64,000 nt of DNA from Bacteroidota bacterium (GTDB taxonomy: Bacteria; Bacteroidota; Bacteroidia; UBA7662; CANHCV01). Positions 26,991 to 38,168 of the stretch are shown piece by piece (the first letter of the stretch is position 1; each line of letters starts with the position of its first letter). The notes under the pieces were generated by a model that was given only the letters and a program-made list of their open reading frames with translations, made no database searches and was not told the origin of the DNA. A program made the position numbers and the translations under genes. The stretch lies in assembly GCA_947501265.1 (NCBI GenBank), contig CANMVY010000011.1, positions 1 through 64,000 of the forward strand, read 5' to 3'.

Positions 26991-29900
26991 TACATGTTCC
27001 TCCGGTATTGTCCACCCACTTCGAAAAGGGCTTGGGTGATTTGGCCCAACGAACACACTTTGGCGGCCTCCATAAGTTCGTTAAAAATATTGCGGTTTTG
27101 AATGGCCGCCTCTTGAATGTTGCGCAAAGCTACCTGAGCTTTATCTCCTTGGAATTGCTGCAACTGCTGAACGGTTTGAATTTGGAATTCCTTTTCTTCC
27201 GTTGTAGCTCGAATGACTTCTTTAGGAAGCATGGTGGGCGACCCCTTGGAACTCAAAAAGGTGTTCACCCCAATGATGGGATATTCACCGGTATGCTTCA
27301 ACATTTCGTAATGCAAGGATTCTTCCTGAATTTTTCCGCGTTGGTACATGGTTTCCATGGCTCCCAAAACTCCTCCCCTTTCGGTGATCCGATCGAACTC
27401 GGCCAAAACGGCCTGTTCCACCAAATCCGTCATTTCTTCAATGATAAACGACCCCTGCAACGGATTTTCGTTTTTCGCCAAGCCCAATTCTCGGTTGATG
27501 ATCAACTGAATGGCCATGGCTCGACGTACCGATTCCTCGGTAGGCGTGGTAATGGCCTCGTCGTAAGCGTTGGTGTGAAGCGAGTTGCAATTGTCGTAAA
27601 TCGCATACAAAGCCTGAAGCGTGGTACGAATATCGTTGAAATCAATTTCTTGAGCGTGCAACGAACGACCCGATGTTTGAATGTGGTACTTCAACATTTG
27701 AGTGCGCGCATCGGCTCCGTATTTCTGCTTCATGGATTTCGCCCAAATGCGTCGAGCAACGCGACCAATCACGGCGTATTCCGGATCAATTCCGTTGCTG
27801 AAAAAGAACGAAAGGTTCGGCCCAAAATCGTTGATGCTCATGCCGCGGCTGAGGTAGTACTCTACGTAAGTAAAACCGTTGGCCAGCGTAAATGCCAATT
27901 GCGTAATGGGATTGGCACCCGCTTCGGCAATGTGGTAACCCGAAATGGATACCGAATAAAAATTGCGAACCTTTTGTTGGATGAAGTACGATTGAATGTC
28001 GCCCATCAAGCGCAAGGCGAACTCGGTACTAAAAATGCACGTATTTTGCGCTTGGTCTTCTTTCAAAATATCGGCCTGAACCGTACCTCGAACCTGAGCC
28101 AGCGTTTCCGCTTTAATTTTTGCATACACTTCTGCAGGCAACACCTGATCGCCGGTAACGCCCAAAAGCATCAAGCCCAATCCATCGTTTCCTTCAGGTA
28201 AATCGCCGTTGTAAAGCGGACGTGTTATTCCTTTTTCGGTGTAAATTTTATCAATTTTGGCTTGAATTTCGGCTTCCATTCCTTGAGCGCGAATGTATTT
28301 TTCGCATTGCTGATCAATGGCAGCATTCATGAAAAATCCCAACAACATGGGCGCAGGCCCGTTGATGGTCATGGAAACCGACGTTTTGGGATCGGCCAAA
28401 TCAAATCCAGAATACAGCTTTTTGGCGTCGTCCAAGCAACAAATGCTCACGCCAGAGTTTCCAATTTTGCCGTAAATATCGGGGCGGTAACCGGGATCGT
28501 TTCCGTAAAGGGTTACCGAATCGAAAGCGGTTGACAAGCGCTTGGCGGGCATGCCCAAAGAAACGTAATGGAAGCGCTTATTGGTTCGTTCGGGGCCGCC
28601 TTCTCCGGCAAACATGCGGGTTGGGTCTTCCCCTTCGCGCTTGAACGGATAAATTCCTGACGTGTAGGGGAATTCTCCAGGTACATTTTCCTGCAACGTC
28701 CATTTCAAAATATCTCCCCAAGAACTGTACCTTGGTAAAGAAACCTTGGGCACCTGCGTTTTGGAAAGCGATTCCGTATGCGTTTGGATGTTGATCACCT
28801 TATCGCGCACCTGGAAAGAGAATACAGGATCGGTGTACTTTTTCTTCTTTTCTTCCCACTCTTGCAACAATTTCCAATTCTTCGGATCGAGTTCAAGCTT
28901 CATTTTTTCAAAGGTCTCTTGCAGCCCTTTCAACAAACGATCTTGATCTTCGGGGGCAATGCTGCGAACGGCTTCCATGGATTGGTGCAATCCGTATAAT
29001 TTTTCGGCAACAGAAGATTGCTTGTTTACCCAACCATCAAAGTTTCGGTTATTCTCCGAAATCTCGGAAAGGTAACGGGTACGAGCTGGAGGAATGATGT
29101 AAATCTTTTCCGACATTTCATCGGTAATGGTAAAGGTAGATGCCAAGCCGGCACCGGTTTTCTCCACCATTTTATTCATCACGGCCTGGTAAAGCCGGTT
29201 CATTCCGGGGTCGTTGAATTGGGAAGCAATGGTTCCGTAAACGGGAAGGGTTTCCGGATCGGTATCCCACAATTGATGGTTGCGCTGGTATTGTTTTTTT
29301 ACATCCCGAATCGCATCCAGGGCTCCGCGTTTGTCGAATTTGTTCAACGCAATCAAATCGGCAAAATCCAACATGTCGATTTTTTCGAGCTGGGTTGCCG
29401 CTCCGTATTCGGGAGTCATCACGTACAAAGAAACATCGGAGTGGTCTAAGATTTCGGTATCGGATTGGCCGATGCCCGACGTTTCCAAAATGATTAAATC
29501 AAAATTGGCGGCTTTCAAAACGGAAATGCCATCGCCAACGTGTTTGGATAACGCCAAGTTACTTTGGCGAGTGGCCAAAGAACGCATGTAAACCCGTTGA
29601 TTTTTAATGGCGTTCATGCGAATGCGGTCACCCAACAAAGCACCACCGGTTTTTCTTTTCGAGGGATCCACCGAAATAATTCCCAACGTTTTGTCGGGGA
29701 AATCCAAAAGGAAACGACGAACCAACTCATCCACCAAGGAAGACTTTCCGGCACCGCCCGTTCCGGTAATTCCGAGAACAGGAACATGGTTTTGGGCGGC
29801 CAAATCTTCAATGGAAGTTCGGAATTGATCAAACAATTCCGGTTTGTTTTCGGCTGCGCTGATGATGCGTGCCAAAGCGGGTGGATTCTTTTGCGACAAC

Positions 29901-30373
29901 TGCTGAATATCGGATTCCGAAATAGCATTTCCCGTTTCGAAATCGGCTTGTTGCACCAAGTCGTTGATCATTCCTTGTAAACCCATTGAACGTCCATCAT
30001 CTGGGTGGTACAAACGGGTAATGCCGTAAGCGTGGAGCTCTTCAATTTCTTCGGGAAGAATGGTTCCACCGCCACCGCCAAAAATTTTGATGTGACCGGC
30101 TCCTTTTTCCTTCAACAAATCGTGCATGTATTTGAAATACTCGATGTGACCGCCTTGATAAGAGGTCATCGCAATGCCTTGTGCATCTTCTTGAATGGCA
30201 GTATCCACCACTTCTTCCACCGAGCGATCGTGCCCAAGATGAATGACCTCGCAGCCGGTAGATTGAATGATACGGCGCATGATGTTGATGGCAGCATCGT
30301 GCCCATCGAACAAAGAGGCTGCGGTAACAATGCGAACTTTGTTTTTCGGAGTATAGGGGGTTTGATCGATCAT
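26990..30373 (-). CDS. icmF: Fused isobutyryl-CoA/methylmalonyl-CoA mutase (B12 domain + MeaB-type GTPase + mutase barrel)
   Basis: 1127 aa; DGHDAAIN...[11 protein letters not shown] (B12), [20 protein letters not shown] (P-loop), [27 protein letters not shown]...[26 protein letters not shown] (mutase). Confidence 0.88.
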   Translation of the reverse strand: MIDQTPYTPKNKVRIVTAASLFDGHDAAINIMRRIIQSTGCEVIHLGHDRSVEEVVDTAIQEDAQGIAMTSYQGGHIEYFKYMHDLLKEKGAGHIKIFGGGGGTILPEEIEELHAYGITRLYHPDDGRSMGLQGMINDLVQQADFETGNAISESDIQQLSQKNPPALARIISAAENKPELFDQFRTSIEDLAAQNHVPVLGITGTGGAGKSSLVDELVRRFLLDFPDKTLGIISVDPSKRKTGGALLGDRIRMNAIKNQRVYMRSLATRQSNLALSKHVGDGISVLKAANFDLIILETSGIGQSDTEILDHSDVSLYVMTPEYGAATQLEKIDMLDFADLIALNKFDKRGALDAIRDVKKQYQRNHQLWDTDPETLPVYGTIASQFNDPGMNRLYQAVMNKMVEKTGAGLASTFTITDEMSEKIYIIPPARTRYLSEISENNRNFDGWVNKQSSVAEKLYGLHQSMEAVRSIAPEDQDRLLKGLQETFEKMKLELDPKNWKLLQEWEEKKKKYTDPVFSFQVRDKVINIQTHTESLSKTQVPKVSLPRYSSWGDILKWTLQENVPGEFPYTSGIYPFKREGEDPTRMFAGEGGPERTNKRFHYVSLGMPAKRLSTAFDSVTLYGNDPGYRPDIYGKIGNSGVSICCLDDAKKLYSGFDLADPKTSVSMTINGPAPMLLGFFMNAAIDQQCEKYIRAQGMEAEIQAKIDKIYTEKGITRPLYNGDLPEGNDGLGLMLLGVTGDQVLPAEVYAKIKAETLAQVRGTVQADILKEDQAQNTCIFSTEFALRLMGDIQSYFIQQKVRNFYSVSISGYHIAEAGANPITQLAFTLANGFTYVEYYLSRGMSINDFGPNLSFFFSNGIDPEYAVIGRVARRIWAKSMKQKYGADARTQMLKYHIQTSGRSLHAQEIDFNDIRTTLQALYAIYDNCNSLHTNAYDEAITTPTEESVRRAMAIQLIINRELGLAKNENPLQGSFIIEEMTDLVEQAVLAEFDRITERGGVLGAMETMYQRGKIQEESLHYEMLKHTGEYPIIGVNTFLSSKGSPTMLPKEVIRATTEEKEFQIQTVQQLQQFQGDKAQVALRNIQEAAIQNRNIFNELMEAAKVCSLGQITQALFEVGGQYRRNM

Positions 30374-30435
30374 GGGAAATCCTCAAAAATTTGGTGCAAA
30401 AATACGCAGGAAATCATGAAGAAAACCCAAGTATT

Positions 30436-31038
30436 TTACTCCTTCGGTTTCCGAATCTGATAGACGACTCCGGCCGACAAAGCCGATGGTCCGAAACCCA
30501 TTTCTGCATACGCCTGAAACTGATCCGTTATCTTCGCTCTCATTCCCAAATTAAACTCAGCCGCTAACCAAATATCGGAAAAAAGGCGTTTGTCAGCATC
30601 GGTTTTAAACTGTGTAATGTGTTCTCCGCGAATTCCTACCCCAAATCCAACATACGTATTTACCCATTTGTTCTTCTTGGAATGGAGTTGAATTTTTGGA
30701 ATAACGGAATAATGATTTGCAGAATATTTTTGAGCATATTCTACAAATGGACCATAAAGTCTAAATATTCTGAAAGAATCCAAAATTTGTGCTGGATAAA
30801 CCGTGTAGCCGTAATAGGTGGCAGAAACCGCTAGTCCAATTCTTGAAGTTATTCCTTTTTCGTATTTAAAATGCAATGCCTGGGTTGGCGTTTTTTTATT
30901 AAATAACTCATGATATGCATCGTTTACAACAATATTGTAGATGCCTCCAAAGTAATAGGAAGCCTGCCCTTTCTGAAAAACTTGGGCGTGAGCGCTCCAC
31001 CCCCACAGGGCAAAGGCCAAAATTAAAATCTTTTTCAT
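30436..31038 (-). CDS. Secreted/outer-membrane beta-barrel-like hypothetical protein
   Basis: 200 aa with signal peptide MKKILILAFALWGWSAHAQ; alternating amphipathic strands; C-terminal GFGPSALSAGVVYQIRK. Confidence 0.6.
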   Translation of the reverse strand: MKKILILAFALWGWSAHAQVFQKGQASYYFGGIYNIVVNDAYHELFNKKTPTQALHFKYEKGITSRIGLAVSATYYGYTVYPAQILDSFRIFRLYGPFVEYAQKYSANHYSVIPKIQLHSKKNKWVNTYVGFGVGIRGEHITQFKTDADKRLFSDIWLAAEFNLGMRAKITDQFQAYAEMGFGPSALSAGVVYQIRKPKE

Positions 31039-31087
31039 GGATGATGTTTATTCTCAAAAATACCGATAGCATTTTAAAAAACAAAAA

Positions 31088-31107
31088 AACGCTTCCGAGG
31101 AAGCGTT
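31088..31107 (-). terminator. Rho-independent terminator of gatA
   Basis: AACGCTTCC-GA-GGAAGCGTT with T-run on minus strand. Confidence 0.8.
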
Positions 31108-31113
31108 AAAATT

Positions 31114-32526
31114 TTAATTCAGGAGAGATGCCGCAGCAAACAACCCCGGCTCATCGAACAAACGACCAATCAGCTGCATGCCCATGGGAAGTTGATTGGA
31201 TGCGGTTCCCGCAGGAACACTAATGGCTGGATGGCCCGTTAAATTCGCCGCTGCCGTGAAAATATCTTCCAAATACATTTCAATGGGATCGGTACTTTTT
31301 GCACCGAACTGAAACGGGAAAGAAGGAGTGGATGGCAATAAAACCACGTCGTATTCTTTCAAAATTTCTTCCATGGAATCGCGCAAAACACGACGAACTT
31401 TTTGGGCTTTGCTGTAATAAGCATCGTAATACCCTTCGCTTAACACAAACGTTCCCAACATGATGCGTCGTTTTACCTCCCGACCAAAACCCAAAGAGCG
31501 GGTTTTCTTGTACATTTCTTCCAAGTCTTTTGCGTTTTCGTAACGATAACCGTAGGTCACTCCGTTGTAACGACTTAAATTGGATGACGCTTCGGCCGTA
31601 GTTAAAACGTAATACGTTGGAATACAATAATCGATGTAAGGGAAAGATACTTCTTCTACCACGTGTCCGGCAGCAAGCAATGATTCAATTTTTCTTTCGA
31701 AAACAGCTTTGATTTCAGGGTGGAGACCCTCAGAATTTCTTACTTCTTTGATGATGGCGAAGCGTTTTTTTCCTGTTTCGGCTGGAATTTGCATGTTGGG
31801 CACCGGTCTTTCAGAAGCCGTCGCATCAAATTCGTCGGAGCCGGAAATGATTTCGGTCATCAAAGCCAAATCCTCCAACGAGCGGGCAAACGGCCCAGCT
31901 TGGTCGAAAGAAGAAGCAAACGCCACCAAACCGTGTCGGGAAACGCGGCCATAAGTGGGTTTCATTCCATAAATTCCACAATAGGCCGCGGGTTGGCGGA
32001 TGGAACCTCCGGTGTCGGTTCCGATGGAAGCATGGCAAAGGTTGGCTGCAACAGCCGCGGCGGAGCCGCCGGAGGAACCTCCTGGTACACGTGAAACATC
32101 CAACGGATTTTTTACGGATCCGTAAAATGACGTTTCGTTGGAAGAACCCATCGCAAATTCGTCGCAATTGGTACGACCGATGATGATGGCATCTTCGTTC
32201 AAAAGGTTTTGAGTTACGGTGGCCGAAAACAAGGATTGAAATCCTTGAAGGATTTTAGAAGAGGCGGTTAATTCATGGCCTTCGTAGGCAACGTTGTCTT
32301 TCAATCCAACGATCAAACCGGCCAACCGACCGGCCTTTCCGGCTTGGATTTTTTCGTCCAACGCTTTTGCTTTTTCGAGTGCTTCTTCAGCAAATACCTC
32401 GATAAAAGCATTTAAATGTTGATTTTGATCAATCCGCTCCAAATACGCCGATACCAGCGCCGCACACGTGATGTCTCCGGCTTTCAAATCGTGCTGGATA
32501 TCGGTTAACTTCCGATATTCCTTCAC
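31114..32526 (-). CDS. gatA: Asp-tRNA(Asn)/Glu-tRNA(Gln) amidotransferase subunit GatA
   Basis: 470 aa; GLIVGLKDNVAYEGHELTASSKIL, GSSNETSFYGSVKNPLDVSRVPGGSSGGSAAAVAA amidase signature. Confidence 0.93.
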   Translation of the reverse strand: MKEYRKLTDIQHDLKAGDITCAALVSAYLERIDQNQHLNAFIEVFAEEALEKAKALDEKIQAGKAGRLAGLIVGLKDNVAYEGHELTASSKILQGFQSLFSATVTQNLLNEDAIIIGRTNCDEFAMGSSNETSFYGSVKNPLDVSRVPGGSSGGSAAAVAANLCHASIGTDTGGSIRQPAAYCGIYGMKPTYGRVSRHGLVAFASSFDQAGPFARSLEDLALMTEIISGSDEFDATASERPVPNMQIPAETGKKRFAIIKEVRNSEGLHPEIKAVFERKIESLLAAGHVVEEVSFPYIDYCIPTYYVLTTAEASSNLSRYNGVTYGYRYENAKDLEEMYKKTRSLGFGREVKRRIMLGTFVLSEGYYDAYYSKAQKVRRVLRDSMEEILKEYDVVLLPSTPSFPFQFGAKSTDPIEMYLEDIFTAAANLTGHPAISVPAGTASNQLPMGMQLIGRLFDEPGLFAAASLLN

Positions 32527-32530
32527 GCGA

Positions 32531-32740
32531 TTACGGTTTATTGGTGGTGTCTTTTACTTCGTTGATTTCTTTCTCAACTTCGTTTTTTACGCCAGCAGCA
32601 GCATCCTTAAATTCACGAACACCACGGCCAAGACCGCGTGCTAATTCTGGAAGCTTTTTACCACCGAAAAACAAAAGAACAATCACCAAGATGATAATCC
32701 AGTCAGAAGGCTGGTTAAGGAAAAGGGGCGTGAAATTCAT
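32531..32740 (-). CDS. tatA: Sec-independent protein translocase TatA
   Basis: 69 aa; WIIILVIVLLFFGGKKLPELARGLGRGVREFKDA. Confidence 0.92.
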   Translation of the reverse strand: MNFTPLFLNQPSDWIIILVIVLLFFGGKKLPELARGLGRGVREFKDAAAGVKNEVEKEINEVKDTTNKP

Positions 32741-32781
32741 AGCCTTAATTTTTTTTCAAAGGTACATGGTTTTTTTTTGTT

Positions 32782-33417
32782 TCAGTTCGCCTCTTTTTCT
32801 GATTTTTGTTGGTTTTCAAGAGGGTTTTTTTCTGGGAAAAACCTTTTCTGAAACAAGAACATCAACCCAATTCCTACGCTAATGGCAGAATCGGCAATGT
32901 TAAACACGGGTTCAAAAAACTCAAAGTATTCTCCTCCTTTGAAAGGAACCCATTCGGGCAAAATACCCTGATAAAGTGGGAAATAGATCATATCGATAAC
33001 TTTTCCGTAACCAAATGGAAAGAGAATGCCCCCTTCTCCTACGGCGTTATCGAACCAAAATCCGTAGAAAAAACTGTCGAGAATATTGCCAACAGCTCCA
33101 GCGAAAATAAGTGCATAGCACCAAACGGCTCCTTTTGTTGCGCCCAAACGAATTTGCTTGAGAAAATACCACGCCAGGGCGCTGGATAAAATCACTCGGA
33201 AAACGGTCAAAAACAGCTTTCCGCTTTCGCCACCGAGGGTAATTCCAAAAGCCATACCCGGATTTTCTACGTAATGCAAACGGAACCAGTGGCCCAAAAC
33301 CAACATTTCTGTTTCTTCCCGCAGAACAAAATAACTCCAAATTTTGGTAGCTTGATCGACCAACAAAACACCCAAAACGATGAAAATGGCCAATTGAACG
33401 GATTTGTTTTTAAGCAT
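32782..33417 (-). CDS. lspA: Lipoprotein signal peptidase (signal peptidase II)
   Basis: 211 aa; DQATKIW, YVENPGMAFGI, GAVGNILDSFFYG, FNIADSAISVG. Confidence 0.92.
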   Translation of the reverse strand: MLKNKSVQLAIFIVLGVLLVDQATKIWSYFVLREETEMLVLGHWFRLHYVENPGMAFGITLGGESGKLFLTVFRVILSSALAWYFLKQIRLGATKGAVWCYALIFAGAVGNILDSFFYGFWFDNAVGEGGILFPFGYGKVIDMIYFPLYQGILPEWVPFKGGEYFEFFEPVFNIADSAISVGIGLMFLFQKRFFPEKNPLENQQKSEKEAN

Positions 33418-33431
33418 AAGACCGAAAAAAA

Positions 33432-34001
33432 TTAAAATTTAAGTTGTAAAACATCGGGATAAAACTGAAGAAATGCCGCTTCTAATTCTGTGCGATGCTG
33501 TTGCAAAAATAAGACTCCCTTTGATTCAAAATAGTTTTCAAACTTGGCTCTTCTTCCTAAACCTTTCATGGCTTTTTGCATTCCCTCATCAAATTGATAA
33601 TGGAAAAGCCAATTTTCCCAAACCATATAAGGCAATACCGATTTTGCTCTGGAAGGGAGTAAATGAAAGTAATCGTGGAAGTTTTTAAAAACCAATTCCG
33701 TAAAAGGATGTAATTCCGAATCGTGATATCGATTCCAGTGTTTTCCCAAAAAATGATCCAAATACAAATCGATCAGCACTGGAGAATACTTTCCGAAAAC
33801 GGGCTGAAGCATTTTCTTTGAATCAAGAATTACCGGATGTTGATCCGTAAAAGCATCGATAGAACGGTGGAATTCTATTCCCTTTCTCACCATTTCGGGT
33901 AAATGGCGGGGTTTTTCACCTCTCAAAAAATCGGCAATAAAATTCCCGATTTGAATTTCGGGATGGTTACCGCTTAATGCTTGATGGGCTAAAAAATTCA
34001 T
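33432..34001 (-). CDS. Acyl carrier protein phosphodiesterase (AcpH/HD-like)
   Basis: 189 aa; MNFLAHQALSGNHPEIQIGNFIADFLRG, FHRSIDAFTDQHPVI, DLYLDHFLGKHW. Confidence 0.85.
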   Translation of the reverse strand: MNFLAHQALSGNHPEIQIGNFIADFLRGEKPRHLPEMVRKGIEFHRSIDAFTDQHPVILDSKKMLQPVFGKYSPVLIDLYLDHFLGKHWNRYHDSELHPFTELVFKNFHDYFHLLPSRAKSVLPYMVWENWLFHYQFDEGMQKAMKGLGRRAKFENYFESKGVLFLQQHRTELEAAFLQFYPDVLQLKF

Positions 34002-34884
34002 CGATTTTAAGGGTGTTCTCTTGCTTTTTTATTTCTAATGGAAAAATTAAAAACGATTGGTTGGACGTATAATATCCAAACGTTGTTTTACCAGAAACGG
34101 CAGGAAATTGTTTGTTTTCCATTGATCTGCAAGTAAACCACTTGCCTTCTCGAAACTCGTAAAGTTTACCGTTCATTTTCTCTAACGATACCACATTGAT
34201 TTTAGCATCCAACAAAGAATCTACGCCAAAAATCTTTTCATCGCCAAAAGGATAGCCCACTTGAATTTCAATAGAAGGACCGGATACAGAAACAAATTTT
34301 GATAGCGTGTCTCCGAATTCTTTCCTTGCAATTTTGGAAGAAGCGCCTTGATAAGAAATATTCCTGAATAGCACAGAACCTTTCTTCTCTATTTTCTTTT
34401 TTCGCAGGAGATGACCAAGGGAATCTGAAATTTCCAACCAAAACGGAAATGCATCAACAGGATCTAAGAACGAAGAAATCGAAATGGAAATAGAATCTTT
34501 GGAGAGTTTGTTTTGAGGATCAATAGGTAGGGTTTCTACTGTAGAAGGGTTTTGGTTGTTCACATCTCGAACGGCATCGGACCAATCGATGATTCCGGGA
34601 AAAAATAAACTGGAATCGAATTCCAATTGAAGCGTTTGTTGATGTACAACCGCTTTACTTGGTTTAAATCCACCTGGAAAGAAATATATGTTGGAGCTTG
34701 GCTTCAATTCAATGTTCTCATCAAATTGAACTTTAAACCGATAACTCTTTTTATTTGAAGAAGAGTCGATGGAAAATCCGCGTAATTGCGGACCTTTTAA
34801 ATCGGGCGGCCCTCCGGTAGGAGGAACGACGTTAGCACAGGCTGCAAAAAAGCAAACAAAGATTAAACCAACAATAGGTCTCAT
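33967..34884 (-). CDS. Lipoprotein with Ig-like (Big_5-type) N-terminal domain
   Basis: 305 aa; lipobox-like FFAAC; PPTGGPPDLKGPQLRGFSIDSSS...VQFDENIELKPSSNI. Confidence 0.75.
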   Translation of the reverse strand: MRPIVGLIFVCFFAACANVVPPTGGPPDLKGPQLRGFSIDSSSNKKSYRFKVQFDENIELKPSSNIYFFPGGFKPSKAVVHQQTLQLEFDSSLFFPGIIDWSDAVRDVNNQNPSTVETLPIDPQNKLSKDSISISISSFLDPVDAFPFWLEISDSLGHLLRKKKIEKKGSVLFRNISYQGASSKIARKEFGDTLSKFVSVSGPSIEIQVGYPFGDEKIFGVDSLLDAKINVVSLEKMNGKLYEFREGKWFTCRSMENKQFPAVSGKTTFGYYTSNQSFLIFPLEIKKQENTLKIDEFFSPSSIKR

Positions 34885-35765
34885 TTCTTTTGGAAAATGT
34901 AGATCACGGATGATGTTTTTCCGGGATTATTCCGGGCTTTCCAATTGCTAAGTAAACCATTTTTAAACGCTCGAATGGGGTTCATCTTACCTGTTCTGTG
35001 TTTTTCAGAAAGCAAACTAACGTAAAACGAATCGAAGGGCATTCCCTTCATTTTTAATAACTTAAATCCTTCCGATTCAAGTAACTGTTGCAAGGTTTTA
35101 GGAGTGAAATGCCACAAGTGTCGAGGTACATCGTATCCAGCCCAAAGAGGACCATAGATTTCTGCATCCAAACTGCCGCAATTGGGTACAGCGATAACCA
35201 AATGCCCTTGATCATTGAGAATGGAGTGAAACTTTGATAGCGTTTCGCGCAAGTTAGAAACGTGTTCTAACACGTGCCACAACGAAATGATGCTAGCAGA
35301 ATTATCGGAAATACTAGGAAATTCCTCGAGAGAAAGCACATTCAATTGGTGGTTCTTAATCGCTTGCTTTCGGGCAAACTCGCTGGGTTCTACACCAAGA
35401 ACCGTTCGTTCGTGCTTTTGAACATATCCCAAAAATTCACCTGTTCCACACCCATAATCGAGAACCAATCCGTTGGAATTCAAACCATTAATCAATTTAA
35501 ATTTAGATTCTATCGCATGATACCTAACCATTTGATAAATTCGATTGAATATTCCTTTTTGATTATTGCTATGAGAAATATAGTCATTTGACTCGTAATA
35601 CTTTCCTAGTTGATCGTCGTTCGGGCGTGGATTCGTAAGGGTAAAAGAACACTGATTACACGTTTGAACCTGAAATGTTTCTTGGGTTGTGGTATGGTCA
35701 ATGCAAGAAAAGGCATTCTTTACGTTTTCAGAATTGCAAACGGGACAGTGGGACAAGGTATGCAT
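34881..35765 (-). CDS. Class I SAM-dependent methyltransferase with N-terminal Cys motif
   Basis: 294 aa; CPVCN...CNQC zinc-ribbon, LVLDYGCGTGEFLGYV, SLWHVLEHVSN. Confidence 0.88.
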   Translation of the reverse strand: MHTLSHCPVCNSENVKNAFSCIDHTTTQETFQVQTCNQCSFTLTNPRPNDDQLGKYYESNDYISHSNNQKGIFNRIYQMVRYHAIESKFKLINGLNSNGLVLDYGCGTGEFLGYVQKHERTVLGVEPSEFARKQAIKNHQLNVLSLEEFPSISDNSASIISLWHVLEHVSNLRETLSKFHSILNDQGHLVIAVPNCGSLDAEIYGPLWAGYDVPRHLWHFTPKTLQQLLESEGFKLLKMKGMPFDSFYVSLLSEKHRTGKMNPIRAFKNGLLSNWKARNNPGKTSSVIYIFQKK

Positions 35766-35776
35766 AACTGTAGGAA

Positions 35777-37639
35777 TTATTTGGTCAAATATACCATTAA
35801 AATGGAGATGTCTGAAGCGGAAACCCCACTAATTCGGCTTGCCTGGCCCAAATTTTGGGGTTGGATGTTCTTTAGTTTTTCTTTGGCTTCGGAAGATATG
35901 GAAGAAACGCGTTCATAATCAAAATCGGGACGAATGACAATATCTTCCAAGTTTTTCATTTTTTCTGCTACAACATGTTCCCGTTCGATGTAGGCTGCAT
36001 ATTTAAATCCTATTTCAACTTGTTCTAAAACTTCATCATCAAATTTGAGGGTTTCGAAGTATTGAGGAATCGCAATGAGCAACTCTTTGATCTGAACCTG
36101 GGGACGCAAAATGATTTGCGACAGTCGTGTTTTTTGAGGAATTGGAGCTGTATCTAATGAAACGAGGTAGGGATTAATATCTTCTGGAACTAGGGATGTT
36201 TCTGTAAAAAACTGAATCATCTGCTGGGTCATCTGTTGTTTCTCCATTACCCGATTCCACCTATTTTCCGGCAATAAACCTATTTCAAATCCGCATTTTG
36301 AAAGGCGAATATCTGCATTATCTTGTCTCAACAAAATGCGGTATTCAGCTCTAGAAGTGAACATTCTATACGGTTCGTCGGTTCCCTTATTTACCAAATC
36401 GTCGATCAAAACTCCAATGTACGCTTCGTTTCTAGAGAGAATGATTGGCGTTTCATTATTAATTTTTCGAACCGCATTAATCCCTGCCATTAATCCCTGG
36501 CAAGCGGCTTCTTCGTATCCTGTAGTCCCATTGATTTGTCCTGCAAAATACAAGTTCGAAATTCTTTTCGTTTCCAAAGACGGAAACAATTGAGTTGGCG
36601 GAAAAAAATCGTATTCAATGGCATAACCCGGCCTAAAAACTTTTACGTTTTCGAATCCTGGTATTTTTTTTAGGGCATCGTATTGAACGTTTTCGGGCAA
36701 AGAAGTAGAAAAGCCGTTCACGTACATTTCCACGGTATCGGCTCCTTCTGGTTCAACAAAAATTTGATGCCTTTCTCGTTCGGCGAATCGATTGATTTTA
36801 TCTTCAATGGAAGGACAATATCGAGGTCCCAATCCTTGGATACGTCCTTGGTACATGGGAGATTGGTCAAAACCTGTTTTTAGAATATCGTGAACTTCTT
36901 GATTGGTGTAAGTAATGAAGCAAGGCAATTGGTTTTGAACGGGAAGAATCTTTGTATCGTAGGAAAATTTCGATGGATTTTCATCGCCGTTTTGAACTTC
37001 CATTTTTGAATAGTCTAAAGAACGACCATCAACACGAGGGGGAGTGCCGGTTTTCATTCGTCCAGCAGTGAATCCTAGAGAAACCAATTGTTCTGTAATT
37101 CCTTTTGCTGCAGCTTCACCGGTTCGTCCGCCGCCGAATTGTTTTTCTCCGATGTGAATTTTTCCGTTTAAAAATGTACCGTTGGTTAGAATAACGGCCT
37201 TTGCATAAAAGGAGATTCCCATGGCAGTGATCACTCCTTTTACGGTATGATCATCGATGATCAATTCAGAAACCATTTCTTGCCAAAAATCTACATTGGG
37301 AATCGATTCTAATTTTTTTCTCCATTCCCAAGCAAATTTATGCCGATCGCTTTGAGCTCTTGGGCTCCACATGGCTGCACCTTTGGATCGATTCAGCATT
37401 CGAAATTGTAACGTTGTTTTATCGGTTATTTCCGCTGAAAAACCACCCAATGCATCAATTTCTCTTAAAATTTGTCCTTTTGCAACTCCTCCCATGGCAG
37501 GATTGCAGCTCATTTGTGCAATGGTTTGCATATTCATGGTTATCAGCAAAACGCTTTTTCCCATGCATGCTGCAGATGCTGCAGCTTCACAACCAGCGTG
37601 GCCCGCACCCACAACGATGATATCGTAATTCTTCTGCAT
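35777..37639 (-). CDS. mnmG: tRNA uridine-5-carboxymethylaminomethyl modification enzyme MnmG (GidA)
   Basis: 620 aa; [60 protein letters not shown]-type [17 protein letters not shown]. Confidence 0.95.
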   Translation of the reverse strand: MQKNYDIIVVGAGHAGCEAAASAACMGKSVLLITMNMQTIAQMSCNPAMGGVAKGQILREIDALGGFSAEITDKTTLQFRMLNRSKGAAMWSPRAQSDRHKFAWEWRKKLESIPNVDFWQEMVSELIIDDHTVKGVITAMGISFYAKAVILTNGTFLNGKIHIGEKQFGGGRTGEAAAKGITEQLVSLGFTAGRMKTGTPPRVDGRSLDYSKMEVQNGDENPSKFSYDTKILPVQNQLPCFITYTNQEVHDILKTGFDQSPMYQGRIQGLGPRYCPSIEDKINRFAERERHQIFVEPEGADTVEMYVNGFSTSLPENVQYDALKKIPGFENVKVFRPGYAIEYDFFPPTQLFPSLETKRISNLYFAGQINGTTGYEEAACQGLMAGINAVRKINNETPIILSRNEAYIGVLIDDLVNKGTDEPYRMFTSRAEYRILLRQDNADIRLSKCGFEIGLLPENRWNRVMEKQQMTQQMIQFFTETSLVPEDINPYLVSLDTAPIPQKTRLSQIILRPQVQIKELLIAIPQYFETLKFDDEVLEQVEIGFKYAAYIEREHVVAEKMKNLEDIVIRPDFDYERVSSISSEAKEKLKNIQPQNLGQASRISGVSASDISILMVYLTK

Positions 37640-37647
37640 TGCTACTC

Positions 37648-38115
37648 TTATTTTGTTCCACGTGGAACGTTTTCTTTATAAACCTCTTTTTCATGTTCCA
37701 CGTGAAACATAAACATAGCATCCTTTTCTAAGTCACGCATTTTTTTGGATTCAATTTCTGTTTTATCTCCATAACCAATAAGATGAAGAACACCGTGAAT
37801 CATGACTCTTTTCAATTCTTCAAAAAAAGAACAGTTATTTAATTCGGCATGATCTAAAATTCTTTCAATGCTAATGAATAAATCACCCGAAATTATTCCA
37901 TCTTCAATATCACTTGGAAAGGTAATGATGTCAGTAAAGTAATCGTGATCTAAGTATTGCCGATTAATTTTTAGTAAATAATCGTCGTTACAAAAAATGT
38001 AATTCAATTCACCTGCTTTAATGCCGTGTATATTGCATACATCTTTGATCCAATTCTTCCAAGAATTTTTTCTTAATAATTGAAAATCAATTTCTTCTGT
38101 AAAAAAAAGAATCAT
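37648..38115 (-). CDS. ybeY: Endoribonuclease / rRNA maturation factor YbeY
   Basis: 155 aa; [41 protein letters not shown] metal-binding motif (HGVLHLIGY). Confidence 0.92.
   Translation of the reverse strand: MILFFTEEIDFQLLRKNSWKNWIKDVCNIHGIKAGELNYIFCNDDYLLKINRQYLDHDYFTDIITFPSDIEDGIISGDLFISIERILDHAELNNCSFFEELKRVMIHGVLHLIGYGDKTEIESKKMRDLEKDAMFMFHVEHEKEVYKENVPRGTK
37654..37669. promoter_or_regulatory. parS-like site TGTTCCACGTGGAACG
   Basis: 14-bp perfect palindrome GTTCCACGTGGAAC; 15/16 match to the parS form TGTTCCACGTGGAACA. Confidence 0.75.
37694..37709. promoter_or_regulatory. parS-like site TGTTCCACGTGAAACA
   Basis: Matches parS consensus TGTTNCACGTGAAACA at all positions; 40 bp from the first site. 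Confidence 0.8.
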
Positions 38116-38117
38116 TT

Positions 38118-38149
38118 TTTGGATTTAAGTGACGCATGAATTAGGTTTG
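38118..38149 (+). promoter_or_regulatory. Promoter TTTG-N20-TAGGTTTG for nadD
   Basis: -33/-7 elements in the divergent ybeY-nadD gap; 19 nt upstream of ATG. Confidence 0.6.
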
Positions 38150-38168
38150 CAAAAATATTCTTTTATTC

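Noticed and set aside
27008-28201. 397-aa plus-strand ORF
   Set aside because: Entirely antisense to icmF; composition looks like a frame shadow of a strongly coding minus-strand gene
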